A DNA stretch of 64,000 bases from Charina bottae (lineage: Eukaryota > Chordata > Lepidosauria > Squamata > Charinaidae): the NCBI GenBank assembly GCA_023362775.1, contig JALMGJ010000002.1:107253981-107317980 (forward strand). The letters run 5' to 3'. Positions 1 through 9,974 of the stretch are shown here, piece after piece. The translations under genes and the position numbers were made by a program. Within the stretch, counting starts at the first letter, position 1, and the number at the start of each line of letters is the position of its first letter. Under the pieces are notes generated by a model. It was not told the DNA's origin, did no database searches, and saw only the letters and a program-made list of their open reading frames with translations.

Positions 1-568
1 CCTCTAATAAGGACAGCGGAGATACCCCAAGGTGGCAATTTTCACAGCAAACAGCACTTAGGCCTGTGTGGACTCCCAAACTCCAAAGACAATCCTAAGG
101 TTTTTATCAAAGCCTGGCTCCCAAACCCCGTGACCAAGTTTCCATGGTACTGAAGCTGCATGGCCTGACCTTGACTGGGATTCTTCATGTGGTCCAGCAC
201 CTGACCATGACATCATTCCAATAGCCTGGGAAACGATCAGATAAGCCAGTGCCTGAGCAAAACAATTTCTTATCATTCCCCCCCCCCCATTCCAAACTGC
301 TAGAGGGGCAGCTGGAGGAATGAACTTATGCTTAAACTTAACAAGCTGGGGACTTTCTCTCCCCCCACTTCCCACAGAGATATGTTCTGAAGGGCTGTTG
401 GAGGAGTGAACATCATTCCCCCCCATTCCAAGCAGAAATAAAAACAAGCCAATTAAACATCAGTATAACTCAAAATAAACTCTAATCTCCTAGGTGTGGG
501 GGAAGAAAAATCAAAGCATGCCACCTAACTCCTAGAAATACAAAGGTCTTCCGCAGGTTGCCATTACA
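1..568 (-). repeat. Left LTR (3' LTR in element sense)
   Basis: Positions about 145-568 match about 3350-3778 almost base for base, including the C-rich run, the CTAGGTGTGG block and the end GGTTGCCATTACA. Read on the minus strand the repeat starts TGTAATGGCAACC, so it opens with the TG expected of an LTR. The window starts inside or at the far edge of this copy, because its first bases (CCTCTAATAAGG) match the far edge of the other copy. This copy keeps about 134 bases (roughly 12-145) that the other lacks. The polypurine tract next to it shows that this is the 3' LTR of a minus-strand element. The open frame inside it is not a gene. Confidence 0.75.
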
Positions 569-580
569 TTCCACCCCTTA
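569..580 (-). other. Polypurine tract of the LTR element
   Basis: The minus strand reads TAAGGGGTGGAA directly before the LTR start TGTAATGG. A purine-rich run touching the 3' LTR is the usual primer site for plus-strand DNA synthesis in retroviruses and LTR retrotransposons. Its position fixes both the orientation (minus) and the LTR boundary at 568/569. Confidence 0.7.
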
Positions 581-845
581 TTTGAATATTTGAATTTCTT
601 CTCCACACCTTCACATTCTATAAATTCCACATGTCCAGGTAATAACCTTTGCATATAAGCGCTTAACTAATATATAGAATATATATATCAGTATTAACAA
701 GAATAAAAATGGCTGTTAGAAAAATATGCATACTAAAAGCCCATGCAATGGTTAAATATGGTGCTAGCTTGATCCAAGGTATACAATCCACCCCTAGTAT
801 AAAAAATGAGCCATATTGCCTTCTGCTTTTCTGAAGGTTGGTTAG

Positions 846-1184
846 TAAAGGTAAAGGTTCCCCCCGCACATTTGTGCAGTCGTGTCCGACTCTAGGGGCC
901 GGTGCTCATCTCCGTTTGTTAGCCAAAGAGCCAGCGTTGTCTGAAGACGCTTCCATGGTCATATGGCCGCATGACCCACATGGAACGCTGTTACCTACCT
1001 ACCGAAGTGGTACCTATTAATCTACTTGCATTTGCATGCTTTCGAATTGCTAGGTTGGCAAGAGCTGGAGCTAGTGCGGGAGCTCACTCTGCACGCAGGG
1101 CTAGTGATTCGAACCTCCGAACTTGCTATCTTCCGATCGACAAGCCTGGTGTCTTACCCGCTGAGCCACCATGCCCCTTAAAGT
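846..1184 (-). mobile_element. tRNA-derived SINE, nearly full length (family A)
   Basis: Minus-strand SINE. Its head, read on the minus strand from 1184, has an A-box-like TGGCTCAGCGGG and a B-box-like GGTTCGAATC, the internal RNA polymerase III promoter of tRNA-derived SINEs. Its 3' end at 846 is a short ACCTTT-type repeat. TTGGTTAG occurs on both sides (838-845 and 1185-1192), a plausible TSD. Three more copies lie at 15730, 56710 and 61681. It sits inside the LTR element and is therefore younger than it. Confidence 0.85.
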
Positions 1185-3284
1185 TTGGTTAGGTGGACTA
1201 AATAATGTGGTGTTTGCATAAACAGGATTTCTATATGACAGTCTTTCAGCTTTAGCTAGTGTTTTATGCATGTATGGGTGTTTTACACAATCACAATAAA
1301 AGTGAACATGCAACAATTATACAAAGAAACATGAAAACCTTTTTTCCATCACACTTCTATCCTGAAAACACTTTATTAAGCTCCTCCAGCAACTTCTGGG
1401 TATACGATGGCATTGCTCTGCTTTTCTTGAACTGTGGATGCAGGATGAACAAACAGCATTCCTGCTTGGCACATGTTCCTCTCTGAGCAGCAGTCGTTAG
1501 CACATCGAGGTTCCCGATTTACTGCTGGTAGGATATCAGCTGTAGTGTCCAAGGACTCTAGAATGAAATCTAAGAATTCACATATTTTAATCATAACATG
1601 TTTCACTTTAACAAAGGGTATTAAAGATAACCCATAACCCCAGTTTCCAAAAACACTGCCTTTTCCCATCTATTCTTTCTGCCATAAAAATCCTTATATA
1701 CAATCATAAAAATTTATTGTTGGTTAATTAAAATAAAGAAACATACTTTTCCTTTAACTTTTTTCCTCAACAGGTCTAATTGATAATAATCATAGCCCAA
1801 TAAAAACTATATATATACAATAAAAACACACCATGCCAATGTATTAATAAAGCAGGACAAATCCAACAATTATAATGATCACTTATTGAGGCATACTTAT
1901 GCTAGATGTCATTGTTACCCCAAGACACACTGCAGGCTCAAAAAAGATGTTTATCTAGGAGATAGAAAATAGTTAGAAACAATAACAGATTTATAGCTAG
2001 CACTTTCACCTTGGCCAGCTTGCTGTACCAAACTTTTTCTTGTGGATGTATCTCCACCCTAACCCTTTAAGATATTATCTTTTGGCATTTATCTATTTTC
2101 ATAGTTGTTCCAGAATTAGCTGGGCAATTCAATTCTCTTTCTCAATAGGCACACTGCTGTCCCTCCATTACATAGGGCAGCCTGAAATTCTCCTCTGTAA
2201 TCTGGGTCTATTACATTCTGCTTAATACCTGGATTCCCTTTACAGCCAAACTAGACCTGGGGGCAATCCGGCTATCAACTTTTTGGTGCAACTATGACCA
2301 CAGATCTAGAAGTATAGAGATCTAGCCCAATTGCTTTTTGAGTGCCTCAAATAGGCATTAGTACATTAAAGCCAAAGTAGGCTTCAAGGATTTTTACATC
2401 ATTTGCAAAAGGGGAGGGAAAAAATCCCCTAATGTAGTTGCTTTATAAGTTTTTCATTTTGTCAAAGTAGAGGTTTGCGCTGACCTTGACTTCTTTTTTC
2501 TTCTTTTGAATCACTTATCCGCCCCTTTATCTACAAGTTTGTATAAGGAGCGAAGTGTTTGGCTAAGTGTAGGAGGATCCCAGCACTCTTCAAAATTTCT
2601 GGAACTCCTTCACCGTCTGGGGAAGGGAAAATTTTGTACTTTATCACCCATGGTGTGAGACAAAATCCATGTCCTTTCTGACCATAGAACTCCTCTAATA
2701 ATGTTTGCAAGTCAGTTGAACACTTCTACAGTAAAAATACATCATCAAAGATTAACATTATCACAATAATGCATGCCTCCATACCCTGACAGGGCAGGGC
2801 TAAATGCAAGCCAACTTGGCATCATCCAGTGGCCATTTGTCTGTTCACTGAGTGCAGCGTAAAGATCTATAAGAGAAATCCAAAGTCCTCTCTTACCTCT
2901 GTTAGTAAAAAGACAAACTGCTGTTTCACCCTCCTTCCCATCTCCATTTGACCAGACGCTAGGAGAGGGAAGAAGGAGTTGTTATGGTCTTAGCCTCCCT
3001 GTTTTCATTTTAAAACTCAGGGTCCAAATCACTTTTCAATAACTTCCCAAAATCAATAATTTCCATCATCATTTGCCATGTTGAGGGACAGATGAAATTC
3101 AATTAACTTCCCTTTATAATCCATATAAAGTTTCACCACCCCTTTTTTCCCTCTGTCCAAGAGCCCGTACCAGCCAATGCTGGACTCTTGCTGCAAAACA
3201 AGGGGGGCAAGATTGCTGGTAAAAAATGCATACATACATACCAAGCAAACAAGGTGATACCTAATCTCCTATAGGCTGCCAGGA

Positions 3285-3778
3285 GCCCTCTAATAAGTTT
3301 CTCTAACTTATTGTTGGTTACTCTAACTTATTAGAGCCCTCTAATAAGTTTCCATGGTACTGAAGCTGCATGGCCTGACCTTGACTGGGATACTTCATGT
3401 GGTCCAGCACCTGACCATGACATCATTCCAATAGCCTGGGAAACGATCAGATAAGCCAGTGCCTGAGCAAAACAATTTCTTATCATCCCCCCCCCCCCAT
3501 TCCAAGCCGCTAGAGGGGTGGCTGGAGGAGTGAACTTATGCTTAAACTTAACAAGGTGGGGACTTTCTCTCCCCCTATTTCCCACAGAGATATGTTCTGA
3601 AGGGCTGTTGGAAGAGTGAACATCATTCCCCTCCGTTCCAAGCAGAAACAAAAACAAACCAATTAAACATCAGTATAACTCAAAATAAGCTCTAATCTCC
3701 TAGGTGTGGGGGAAGAAAAATCAAAGCATGCCACCTAACTCCTCAAAATACAAAGGTCTTCTGCAGGTTGCCACTACA
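3285..3778 (-). repeat. Right LTR (5' LTR in element sense)
   Basis: Partner of the LTR at 1-568. The minus strand starts TGTAGTGGCAACC at 3778. The inner edge near 3285 reads CCCTCTAATAAG, matching the window start. Compared with its partner it lacks about 134 bases and carries a local rearrangement: CCCTCTAATAAGTTTC occurs twice, around a short spacer with repeated TCTAACTTATT. The two LTRs differ at scattered positions, so the insertion is not recent. Confidence 0.75.
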
Positions 3779-5420
3779 TCCTCTGGAGATGCAACGCCAC
3801 CACCTTCTCAACCACCTTCCCCAAAAAGGGAAGGTAGGAGACTGGATGAAAATTATCCAGTACAGTAGGGTCCAGTGATGGTTTCTTGAGGAGAGGGCGT
3901 ACCAGCGCTTCCTTAAAAGCTGCCGGAAACACCACCTCCCCATACGATGTATTGACCATCGTCTGGACCCAACTGCAGGTCACCTCCCAGGCTGCTTTCG
4001 CCAGCCAAAAGGGACATGGATCTAATTGGCAGGTGGTGGCATTAACAGTTCGGAGAACTCTGTCCACTTCCTCGGGTCCAACAGGCTCAAACCGTTCCCA
4101 GTTAACAAAGTAAGTACGTTCCCTGGGTATCTCTTCCGTCTCTGTCTCACACTCGGAGTCTAACCCAGAGCGAATCCGAGCGATTTTATCCAATAAATGC
4201 CAAGAAAATTCTTCCGCACGGCCCTGGAGGTGAATTTCTACCTCCCTCTTCCCCAAAAGGGATCGGGTAAGTTTGAACAGGGCCGCCAGGCGGCATTCCG
4301 CAGATGCAATAATAGCGGAGAAATATTGACTTTTCGCCGCTCTTATCACCACAAGGTAGGCCTTAATAGCGGCTCTAGCCTGTGTTCGGTCGGATTCGGT
4401 CTTTGTCTTTCTCCAGTGGCGCTCTAGGCGTCTCTTAATCCTCTTCAAAGCCCTCAGCTCCTCCATAAACCAGGGGGAGCTTTGGGCCTGACTGGACAAG
4501 AGAGGCCACATAGGCGCGATCCTGTCCAACGCCCCCGCCGCCTCTCTATTCCAGGCGGCCGCCAGGGCCTCCACTGGACCGTGCAGAATATCTTTGGGTA
4601 TAACCCCCAGCTCCCTCTGGAACCCTACCAGGTCCATCAGTCGCCGGGGGCGGACCAATCGAATAGGTCCAGCTTCCCTGCGGAGGGGAGCATCATAGGA
4701 AAATCTCAAGGTCACCAGGGCGTGGTCTGACCATGACAAAGGGGAAAGATGTACCTCTCCCCTCAGATCACTTTGCCACTGCTCCGACAAGAAAACTAAA
4801 TCCGGGGTGAGGCCACTATCTCGAGTTGGGTCCTGGATAATCTGAGACAGGTCCATGGTCGTCATGGTGACCATAAACTCCCGAGCCACTTCTGAGGCCC
4901 GCCCCAAGGAGGGCAGATTAAAGTCCCCCAGAACCATAAGCTTGGGGAACTCAACCGCCACCCCCGAGATGGCCTCCAGCAGCTCCGGCAGGGAGGTTGC
5001 TACACAGCAGGGAGGCTGGTACAATAGCAACACTCCCAACTGTTCATGAGAACCCAACTTGAATAACAAGGTCTCACACCCGGTAACTTGTGGAGCAGGG
5101 CCCCTGACGGCCACTAGAGACTCCCTGATGACAACAGCCACTCCTACTCCCCTGCCCCGAAGTCTCGGCTGGTGCCAAACCCGAAACCTGGCTGGGCATA
5201 TATCAGAGAGAGGAACACCTCCCTCCAGGCTCAGCCAGGTTTCCGTAATACATGCCAGGTCTGCCCCCTCCTCTAAAATCAGATCGTGAATGAGGGAGGC
5301 CTTGTTATTTATTGACCTGGCATTGCATAGCAACAGCCGGAAATCGGGCAACCACACATCTGCTGACCAGGGCCTCGGTATGAGCGCGGAGGGCCAGAAC
5401 ATGCCACCGGTAATAAACAC
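3779..5420 (-). CDS. L2 ORF2 fragment: endonuclease plus start of reverse transcriptase
   Basis: An open frame of over 540 residues, by far the longest LINE frame here. The N-terminal third is an apurinic (APE-type) endonuclease with its usual residues: Asn in LCNARSINNK, Glu in CITETWLS, Asp/Asn in VLGDFNLP, and Asp/His in SDHALVTLRF. A basic linker follows. The frame then enters the reverse transcriptase fingers (RPLLKKPSLDP, then a PVSYLPFLGKVVEKVV-like motif) and stops at the LTR edge before the catalytic YADD. In an intact L2 this protein nicks target DNA and reverse transcribes its own RNA there. The absence of internal stops suggests a fairly young copy. The true start is uncertain: an in-frame ATG lies at 5420 but the ORF could begin upstream. 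Confidence 0.8.
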
Positions 5421-5700
5421 CAGGGGCGTCTTCCCCTACGATGGCCCGCCCTCCAACTCCCGTCATAATATCCCCTGCCAATCAACACCTCAATGGCCTG
5501 TCCCGCCCTGTAGCCCCCAGAGTCTCTAAATCCATTAGCCTCCACTCCTGGACTCCCAAGTACTCCAGTTGCCAACGGGTATCCCTCCATCATTCACCCA
5601 CTCATTCGTACCCAAACAATGCAAGTGATGAAGAGCCCCCCAGTGTACCATCTCAAGCTCTCGACACTGGAGGAGCCCAATCACTCAATCAGCCCAATCA
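3779..5700 (-). mobile_element. L2-clade LINE, truncated
   Basis: Minus-strand L2 (CR1/L2 superfamily) fragment with a 5' leader (about 5700-5420) and most of ORF2. It is cut at 3778/3779 by the edge of the LTR element. The rest of the reverse transcriptase and the 3' tail are missing here and may lie beyond the window start if the LTR element inserted into this L2. Its 5' side abuts an R4 fragment at about 5705. Confidence 0.8.
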
Positions 5701-5704
5701 GCTA

Positions 5705-6035
5705 TGGTGATAGATGTAGTGGTGCCAAGTGACAGCAACATCAGGAAGAAGGAGTATGAGAAGCTGGAGAAGTACCAGGGCCTGAAGGAGGAACTGGAGA
5801 GGATGTGGAAAGTGAAGGCCGAAGTGGTCCCAGTGGTGGTAGGAGCACTTGGGGCTGTGACTCCTAAGCTGGGAGAGAGGCTCGAAAAGATCCCAGGAGC
5901 AACATCAGAGCTCTCTGTCCAGAAGAGTGCAGTGCTAGGAACAGCTAAGATACTGCGCAGAACCCTCAAACTCCCAGGCCTCTGGTAGAGGACCCAAGGT
6001 TGAGGAGGACACATACCACCCATAGGGGTGAGAAG
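5705..6035 (+). pseudogene. R4/Dong LINE 3' end (copy R4-a)
   Basis: 5'-truncated end of an R4/Dong-clade LINE. It encodes the region after the restriction-like endonuclease core: VVPSDSNIRKKEYEKL, then LKEELERMW, then VPVVVGALGAVTPKLGE, and finally LRRTLKLPGLW with a stop near 5988. It closely matches the end of the longer copy at 14065-15303. The untranslated end GGGGTGAGAAGGGAA is shared by all copies of this subfamily in the window. The frame is open but lacks the catalytic domains, so this is a dead fragment. Confidence 0.85.
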
Positions 6036-6399
6036 GGAATATTTTTTCTAAAATAAATGTATAAAATATTTATTATTTATGTATTATTTAAATTTGTATC
6101 ACCACCCATCTCCCCCAACTGAGGACCCTGGGCGGTTCACAATATACTCTGTATGTGCATTTAAAGTTACAAGGGTTTATCCAATCAGAAATAATTCTCC
6201 TTTATAACTCAAACTCAAGATGTATGAATAAACTGCACCATCTTCTTGATTCCTTGTAGAGTTAATGCACACTGCAGGGAATCATGAATAAACAAGAAGG
6301 ATTATCTATGCTCATGATCCGTCATTGGTACAAGGTTTTATTCTTGACATTACTGGAAGGCAAATCTGGTCAAATCCTGACTGCCCAGTATGTACACCC
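6036..6399. repeat. Duplicated block, left part (paralogue at 23431-23776)
   Basis: From the R4 3' end this sequence matches 23431-23776 nearly base for base. It starts with an inverted L2-type tail (CACCACCCATCTCCC, then CTGGGCGGTTCACAA at about 6100-6145) and continues in sequence I do not recognise, including GTATGAATAAACTGCACC. The match stops at 6399, where the gag-pro insertion begins, and resumes at 7983-8030. Confidence 0.8.
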
Positions 6400-6857
6400 T
6401 GTGATGACTCCACACTTGTGGCTCCCACTTCAGACCCAGGCCTCATGCTGTCCCTTTCCAACCCAGCGTAGGACCCATCTGCAAATTCCATCTCCCCAGA
6501 TACCCAATCAATATGGGGATTGCGTTCCCTTAGCCATTTCAGCCCCAACACTATGGGCTGATTTGCTATAGGGGCCACGATGAATCGTACAGTCTCCTGA
6601 TGTGTTCCAATAGTCATTTTTATGGCTTCAGTATAATATTCTACTGGGCCCCCCTTCATATCTAACCCATCTAGTTGACAAAATATTATTGGTACTTTGA
6701 GTTTATATAACTTCAGCCTCAACCCAGTCACTGTGGCCGGGTGAATCAAACATCTAGAACACCCTGAGTCCAGCATAGCTAATAAACTAGCTTGGTCCCT
6801 CCCATCCAAAGTCTCGATCTTTACCTTTACTTGCATGGTGGGACAGTCGCCACTCAC
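6400..6857 (-). CDS. Retropepsin-like aspartic protease, truncated
   Basis: Minus-strand frame starting near 6857. It contains the aspartic protease signature LLAMLDSGCSRCLI (active-site Asp-Ser-Gly), then the flap region, and ends with the Ty3/gypsy-type stretch PIVLGLKWLRERNPHIDW, which in full elements leads into reverse transcriptase. The element ends about 35 residues later at 6400, and the frame merely reads into flanking DNA to 6312. Retropepsins cleave the Gag-Pol precursor. Protease lies downstream of gag in a different frame, which would fit ribosomal frameshifting in the parent element. No polymerase follows, so this copy could not replicate alone. Confidence 0.75.
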
Positions 6858-6962
6858 CAGGGGATCTGCGCGCCTATCTGCAAATGCCTGGCCTCTGGCG
6901 CATCTCAGGACAGGCAGTTGGATTTTCCTGCTGGCAGAAATTCTTTGTCTGTTGAGTCATTC

Positions 6963-7898
6963 TCACCCCCCAAACACTTCTGTTTTACTTGGCTCCTCAA
7001 CTGCGCTGCCTGCTCCCTTTCTTTTTGGGGGCTGTGGTTTTGGTGCTTTGATCTCTGGCTTTTTCCTTGCCATGTAAGTGGATTGTGGGCAATTACTAAT
7101 TCTATGACCCTCCTTGCCACACTTGAAGCATAATCCACTTTTAGCCCGACGTTCTTCTTCTTCTTCCCAAGCTTTCTGACTGATGGGTTTTTTCGGTGGT
7201 TGAGTCGCCCCCATTGCTCTTTTCCCTGGTGTTTGAAGTTGTTTATACGATTTGATGCGCAATCTGGTGCTCTCTACCTTCCCCGCTAGTTGGATCCATT
7301 CTTCCAACATCTCAGGGTCCCCCCTTCCAGCTGCCATTTCCAGAATCTCAGGCTTTAACCCCATCTGGAAATACTCAATTTGAAAAGCGTCTGGCCAATC
7401 AGGTAACCGACTGATAAGTTTTTTAAATTCCATGGCATATTCTGCCACTGTGTGGTTTCCCTGGCTCAGTTGCTGCAATTCAACTCTAGCTGACATCTTT
7501 GACAAGGTGTCTTCAAATCTCTTCCTTAGTGCCAACATAAATGCTTTAAACGTTAATAGTTCTTTGGCATTTGTATCATGCATGGCTACCAGCCACTGCA
7601 CTGCCTCCCCTTCTAAGAAGCTAGACACGTACCATACCTTTGCTTCCTCATTCATAAAGGAGTCCTCAAACTCTTCCATGAACCCTCTTACATGGGTCAT
7701 GAAGCAGGCTAGCTTCCCAGGATCGCCATCGAACTGCATCTTTAGCTTGTTGACCGCTAAGGTTCTCCCTTTGGCCGGTCTGCCCGTGGAAGGAAGTCTC
7801 ACCTCTATGTCAGGTTCTGATGTATCTCCCTCCTCATTGCTTCCGCTCGATGTCTCACTCTCTGCCGAAGTCGTGGTCAGAGTGACCCCTTCACACAC
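6963..7898 (-). CDS. Ty3/gypsy-type Gag (capsid plus zinc knuckle)
   Basis: 311-residue open frame on the minus strand. Residues from about 50 to 210 form a retrotransposon capsid domain (KMQFDGDPGKLACFMTHV, then EGEAVQWLVAMHD, then a YAMEFKKLISRLPDWP-type segment). Near residue 258 a CCHC zinc knuckle reads CFKCGKEGHRISNC, the RNA-binding motif of retroviral nucleocapsid. The tail is basic and proline-rich. The layout resembles sushi-type gypsy Gag and the domesticated mammalian RTL/SIRH genes, but nothing here shows domestication. The frame has no internal stop, which is notable for a fragment. It ends with a stop at 6963, and protease follows downstream. Confidence 0.85.
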   Translation of the reverse strand: MCEGVTLTTTSAESETSSGSNEEGDTSEPDIEVRLPSTGRPAKGRTLAVNKLKMQFDGDPGKLACFMTHVRGFMEEFEDSFMNEEAKVWYVSSFLEGEAVQWLVAMHDTNAKELLTFKAFMLALRKRFEDTLSKMSARVELQQLSQGNHTVAEYAMEFKKLISRLPDWPDAFQIEYFQMGLKPEILEMAAGRGDPEMLEEWIQLAGKVESTRLRIKSYKQLQTPGKRAMGATQPPKKPISQKAWEEEEERRAKSGLCFKCGKEGHRISNCPQSTYMARKKPEIKAPKPQPPKRKGAGSAVEEPSKTEVFGG

Positions 7899-7982
7899 TT
7901 AAACTACCTCTATACCCATAATGAGCTTAAACTACCTCTATACCCATAATGACAGGATTCAGCTATGAACCCAGACACACCC

Positions 7983-8030
7983 ACGCAAACTAGGTGGAAA
8001 AGGTATTATTGTGCTTTTCACTTTATAGAC
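7983..8030. repeat. Duplicated block, right part (paralogue at 23777-23829)
   Basis: GCAAACTAGGTGGAAAAGG to CACTTTATAGACTT resumes the match with the 23.8 kb paralogue immediately after the second CACCC. The match ends at TAGACTT, where this copy runs into T-rich sequence and an AC repeat. Confidence 0.8.
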
Positions 8031-8044
8031 TTTTTTTTTATACA

Positions 8045-8100
8045 AACACACACACACACACACACACAAATACATACATACACACACACCAGTCCAAATT
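8045..8100. repeat. AC microsatellite
   Basis: (AC)n tract with interruptions, next to a T run at the end of the duplicated block. Confidence 0.9.
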
Positions 8101-8721
8101 ATTTATATAACTGAACATTGGACATATTATGAAAGATAGGTGATTTTTTTAGAAAGCATATTTAATGTTGTCTAAGAAGTGGAGGACCCCTACAAGTCAC
8201 ATTCCATCTCATTATTTTGCTTCTCCTGTCAAGCAGTTGCCCTAGAAGTCTCCTTTACCCTTTTTCCTCTTGTTCCTTAATTGTATCTACATACCACTCC
8301 CATGAAAAGCAGAAAATGTCCTACCCATTGGTGGCTTAGATATGTAAGCACATGTAAAACACTAGTTAGACCTCTATTTCTATTCTACTTTGCTATCTCA
8401 CTTGAATGTGGATAATACTGAATGAAATATGGATCATACCGAATGAAATAAACCAGTGGTCCTACTTGTTATAAGGTAACTGCAAATATGCAACATTCTT
8501 CTAATCCCAGTTATAACATGCAGTGGTGATAGACTTCAATAAAACAACCAAATGTGGAGGTTAATCTTTCAAATTTTCTGTTTCATTTCCCCACTATGTC
8601 TTTGTGGAATATAAAAGTAGACACAATAAAGATTCAAGTATTTTTGTTTCTATCCTCCAGTATTCCATCTCTGTTAGAAATGTAAAGAAATGTGGTTTGC
8701 CACATCATCATTAGTCTATAG

Positions 8722-8975
8722 CAGAGCTTTCCAAACTGTGTGTCGCGACACAAAAGTGTGTCGCCACACACAGCGCGGTGTGTCGCCACACCATCCGGAA
8801 GCGGCGACACGTGCATGTACGGCGGCAGCGGCAGCTGCTGCACGCCACCCGCACTGCCACCGTGCACGCGCGCGCCGCCGCACGCCCCCCCCGCGCCACC
8901 ACCGTGCGCGCGTGCCACCGCCGCACTGCCGCCGCCACTAGTGTGTCGCCAGCGGCGGCACTTTGGAAAGCCCTG
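8722..8975 (+). mobile_element. hAT-type MITE, copy 1
   Basis: 254-bp non-coding DNA transposon. It starts CAGAGCTTTCCAAACTG and ends CTTTGGAAAGCCCTG, which are inverted repeats of each other. It is flanked by the perfect 8-bp duplication GTCTATAG (8714-8721 and 8976-8983), the size made by hAT transposases. The interior is extremely GC-rich with repeated GTGTCGC and CGGCGGC motifs. Long open frames across it are composition artefacts. Confidence 0.9.
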
Positions 8976-9059
8976 GTCTATAGTATTCATTAGTTATAGA
9001 TATTCTGGAGGCAAGACAGATTTCCCCCAGCCAGCACATAGGTCTCATACTGTATACTG

Positions 9060-9970
9060 AAATAATGAATGGTGAAAATAGGTAAGAGACTGATGGTATG
9101 GTTAATGAGCAGAGTCAAGGAAGCTATAAGGCAGAAACTTCCTTTTATATATTTTAAGTTTTGCCCCAATAAGGAAGATATGAAAATGCATACATTCTAG
9201 CAAATCAAATACCTGTCAATAATGAAGTTTAAAAAAAATGTTAAAAAAAATGGAAAGCCTATTTCTGGGACACTAAGATAAGTAATAAAACAATTAACTA
9301 TAATAAAAACAGTTAATCTTTTCTGCTTTTATTAGAGTCAAAAAGATGCTGTGGCTGCTACATGACCAAGAAGTGAAAAGATTATTAAGGACTGTAAAGA
9401 GGAGTAGAGAGTAAATAAATTATTTGCATGAAGTCTTTATACTAAAGATATTAGACCAATTCTTACTATTGACCCAGTATTTTCTGGAAGAACACTGGAA
9501 AAGTAAATTAAATACAACTCACAAAATAGGTGGTTCTAAAAAAAAAAAAAAGTGGGGGGAAGAGAAAAAAGAAACCTAAACTAAAAATGAACAAGATAAG
9601 TCACTGGTCCAATCAGCTGTAGCATCGTGTTCTGAAAAATAAAAATCAGAGAGCCATTGAAGCCTAAGAAAAAAATTGATACTACTTCTACTTCTTACTC
9701 CATTTTAACTTCTGTATTGTACTGTTTGCTATGAGATAACAAAGGTCCATTCTTATTTTGTAGTTACGTTTCTATCTGTTTGCAGTTTCACCAGATATTC
9801 TTCCCAATCTGAGAAAGATCCCCAAGGCATATGTTTCTCATTATTTCTCCCACCGTTGCCTGCAGGCTGATGGAGTGGTGATTGTATGATACAAACAGGA
9901 CACATAGGACAGGAAGGGGTCTGACTAGGTCATGTAGGTGAACCACTTCCTCAGAGAAAGATCACAAATT
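9060..9970. other. No recognisable feature
   Basis: AT-rich sequence with short A runs (for example near 9540). No motif, terminal repeat or coding frame that I can support. Confidence 0.6.
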
Positions 9971-9974
9971 AAAG

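Larger units (their letters stand above)
569..3284 (-). mobile_element. Interior of an LTR element, coding content unrecognised
   Basis: This stretch lies between two matching LTRs and so is the interior of one LTR element about 3.8 kb long, old and non-autonomous as seen. I found no gag, protease, reverse transcriptase or integrase motif in any frame; only short open frames remain. A short hydrophobic minus-strand stretch near 665-760, close to the 3' LTR, could be an envelope membrane anchor, but nothing confirms that. A SINE interrupts the interior at 846-1184. The piece next to the 5' LTR (3053-3244, minus) is an open frame with no family I know. The interior may be a deleted endogenous retrovirus or a non-autonomous derivative. 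Confidence 0.5.
6400..7977 (-). mobile_element. Ty3/gypsy-type gag-pro insertion with 5-bp TSD
   Basis: Comparison with the uninterrupted paralogue near 23772-23777 gives both edges. CACCC at 6395-6399 is repeated at 7978-7982, and the inserted 1578 bases begin TG and end CA, as LTR elements do. On the minus strand it holds gag then protease, with no reverse transcriptase or integrase. I see no terminal direct repeats, so it is not a standard LTR element. It may be a deletion derivative or an unusual short element. A 28-base tandem duplication (CTTAAACTACCTCTATACCC...) lies upstream of gag at about 7900-7952. Confidence 0.75.

Noticed and set aside
1376..1669. Possible host or envelope protein, minus strand
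   Set aside because: 97-codon frame in the LTR element interior with no domain I recognise; kept only as part of the interior.
3886..5710. Plus-strand frames opposite the L2 ORF2
   Set aside because: Antisense shadows of a frame with clear endonuclease and reverse transcriptase motifs.
8634..9060. Several overlapping Ala/Arg/His-rich open frames on both strands
   Set aside because: They lie in the GC-rich interior of the hAT MITE; stop codons are rare there by composition, and the frames cross the transposon edges.
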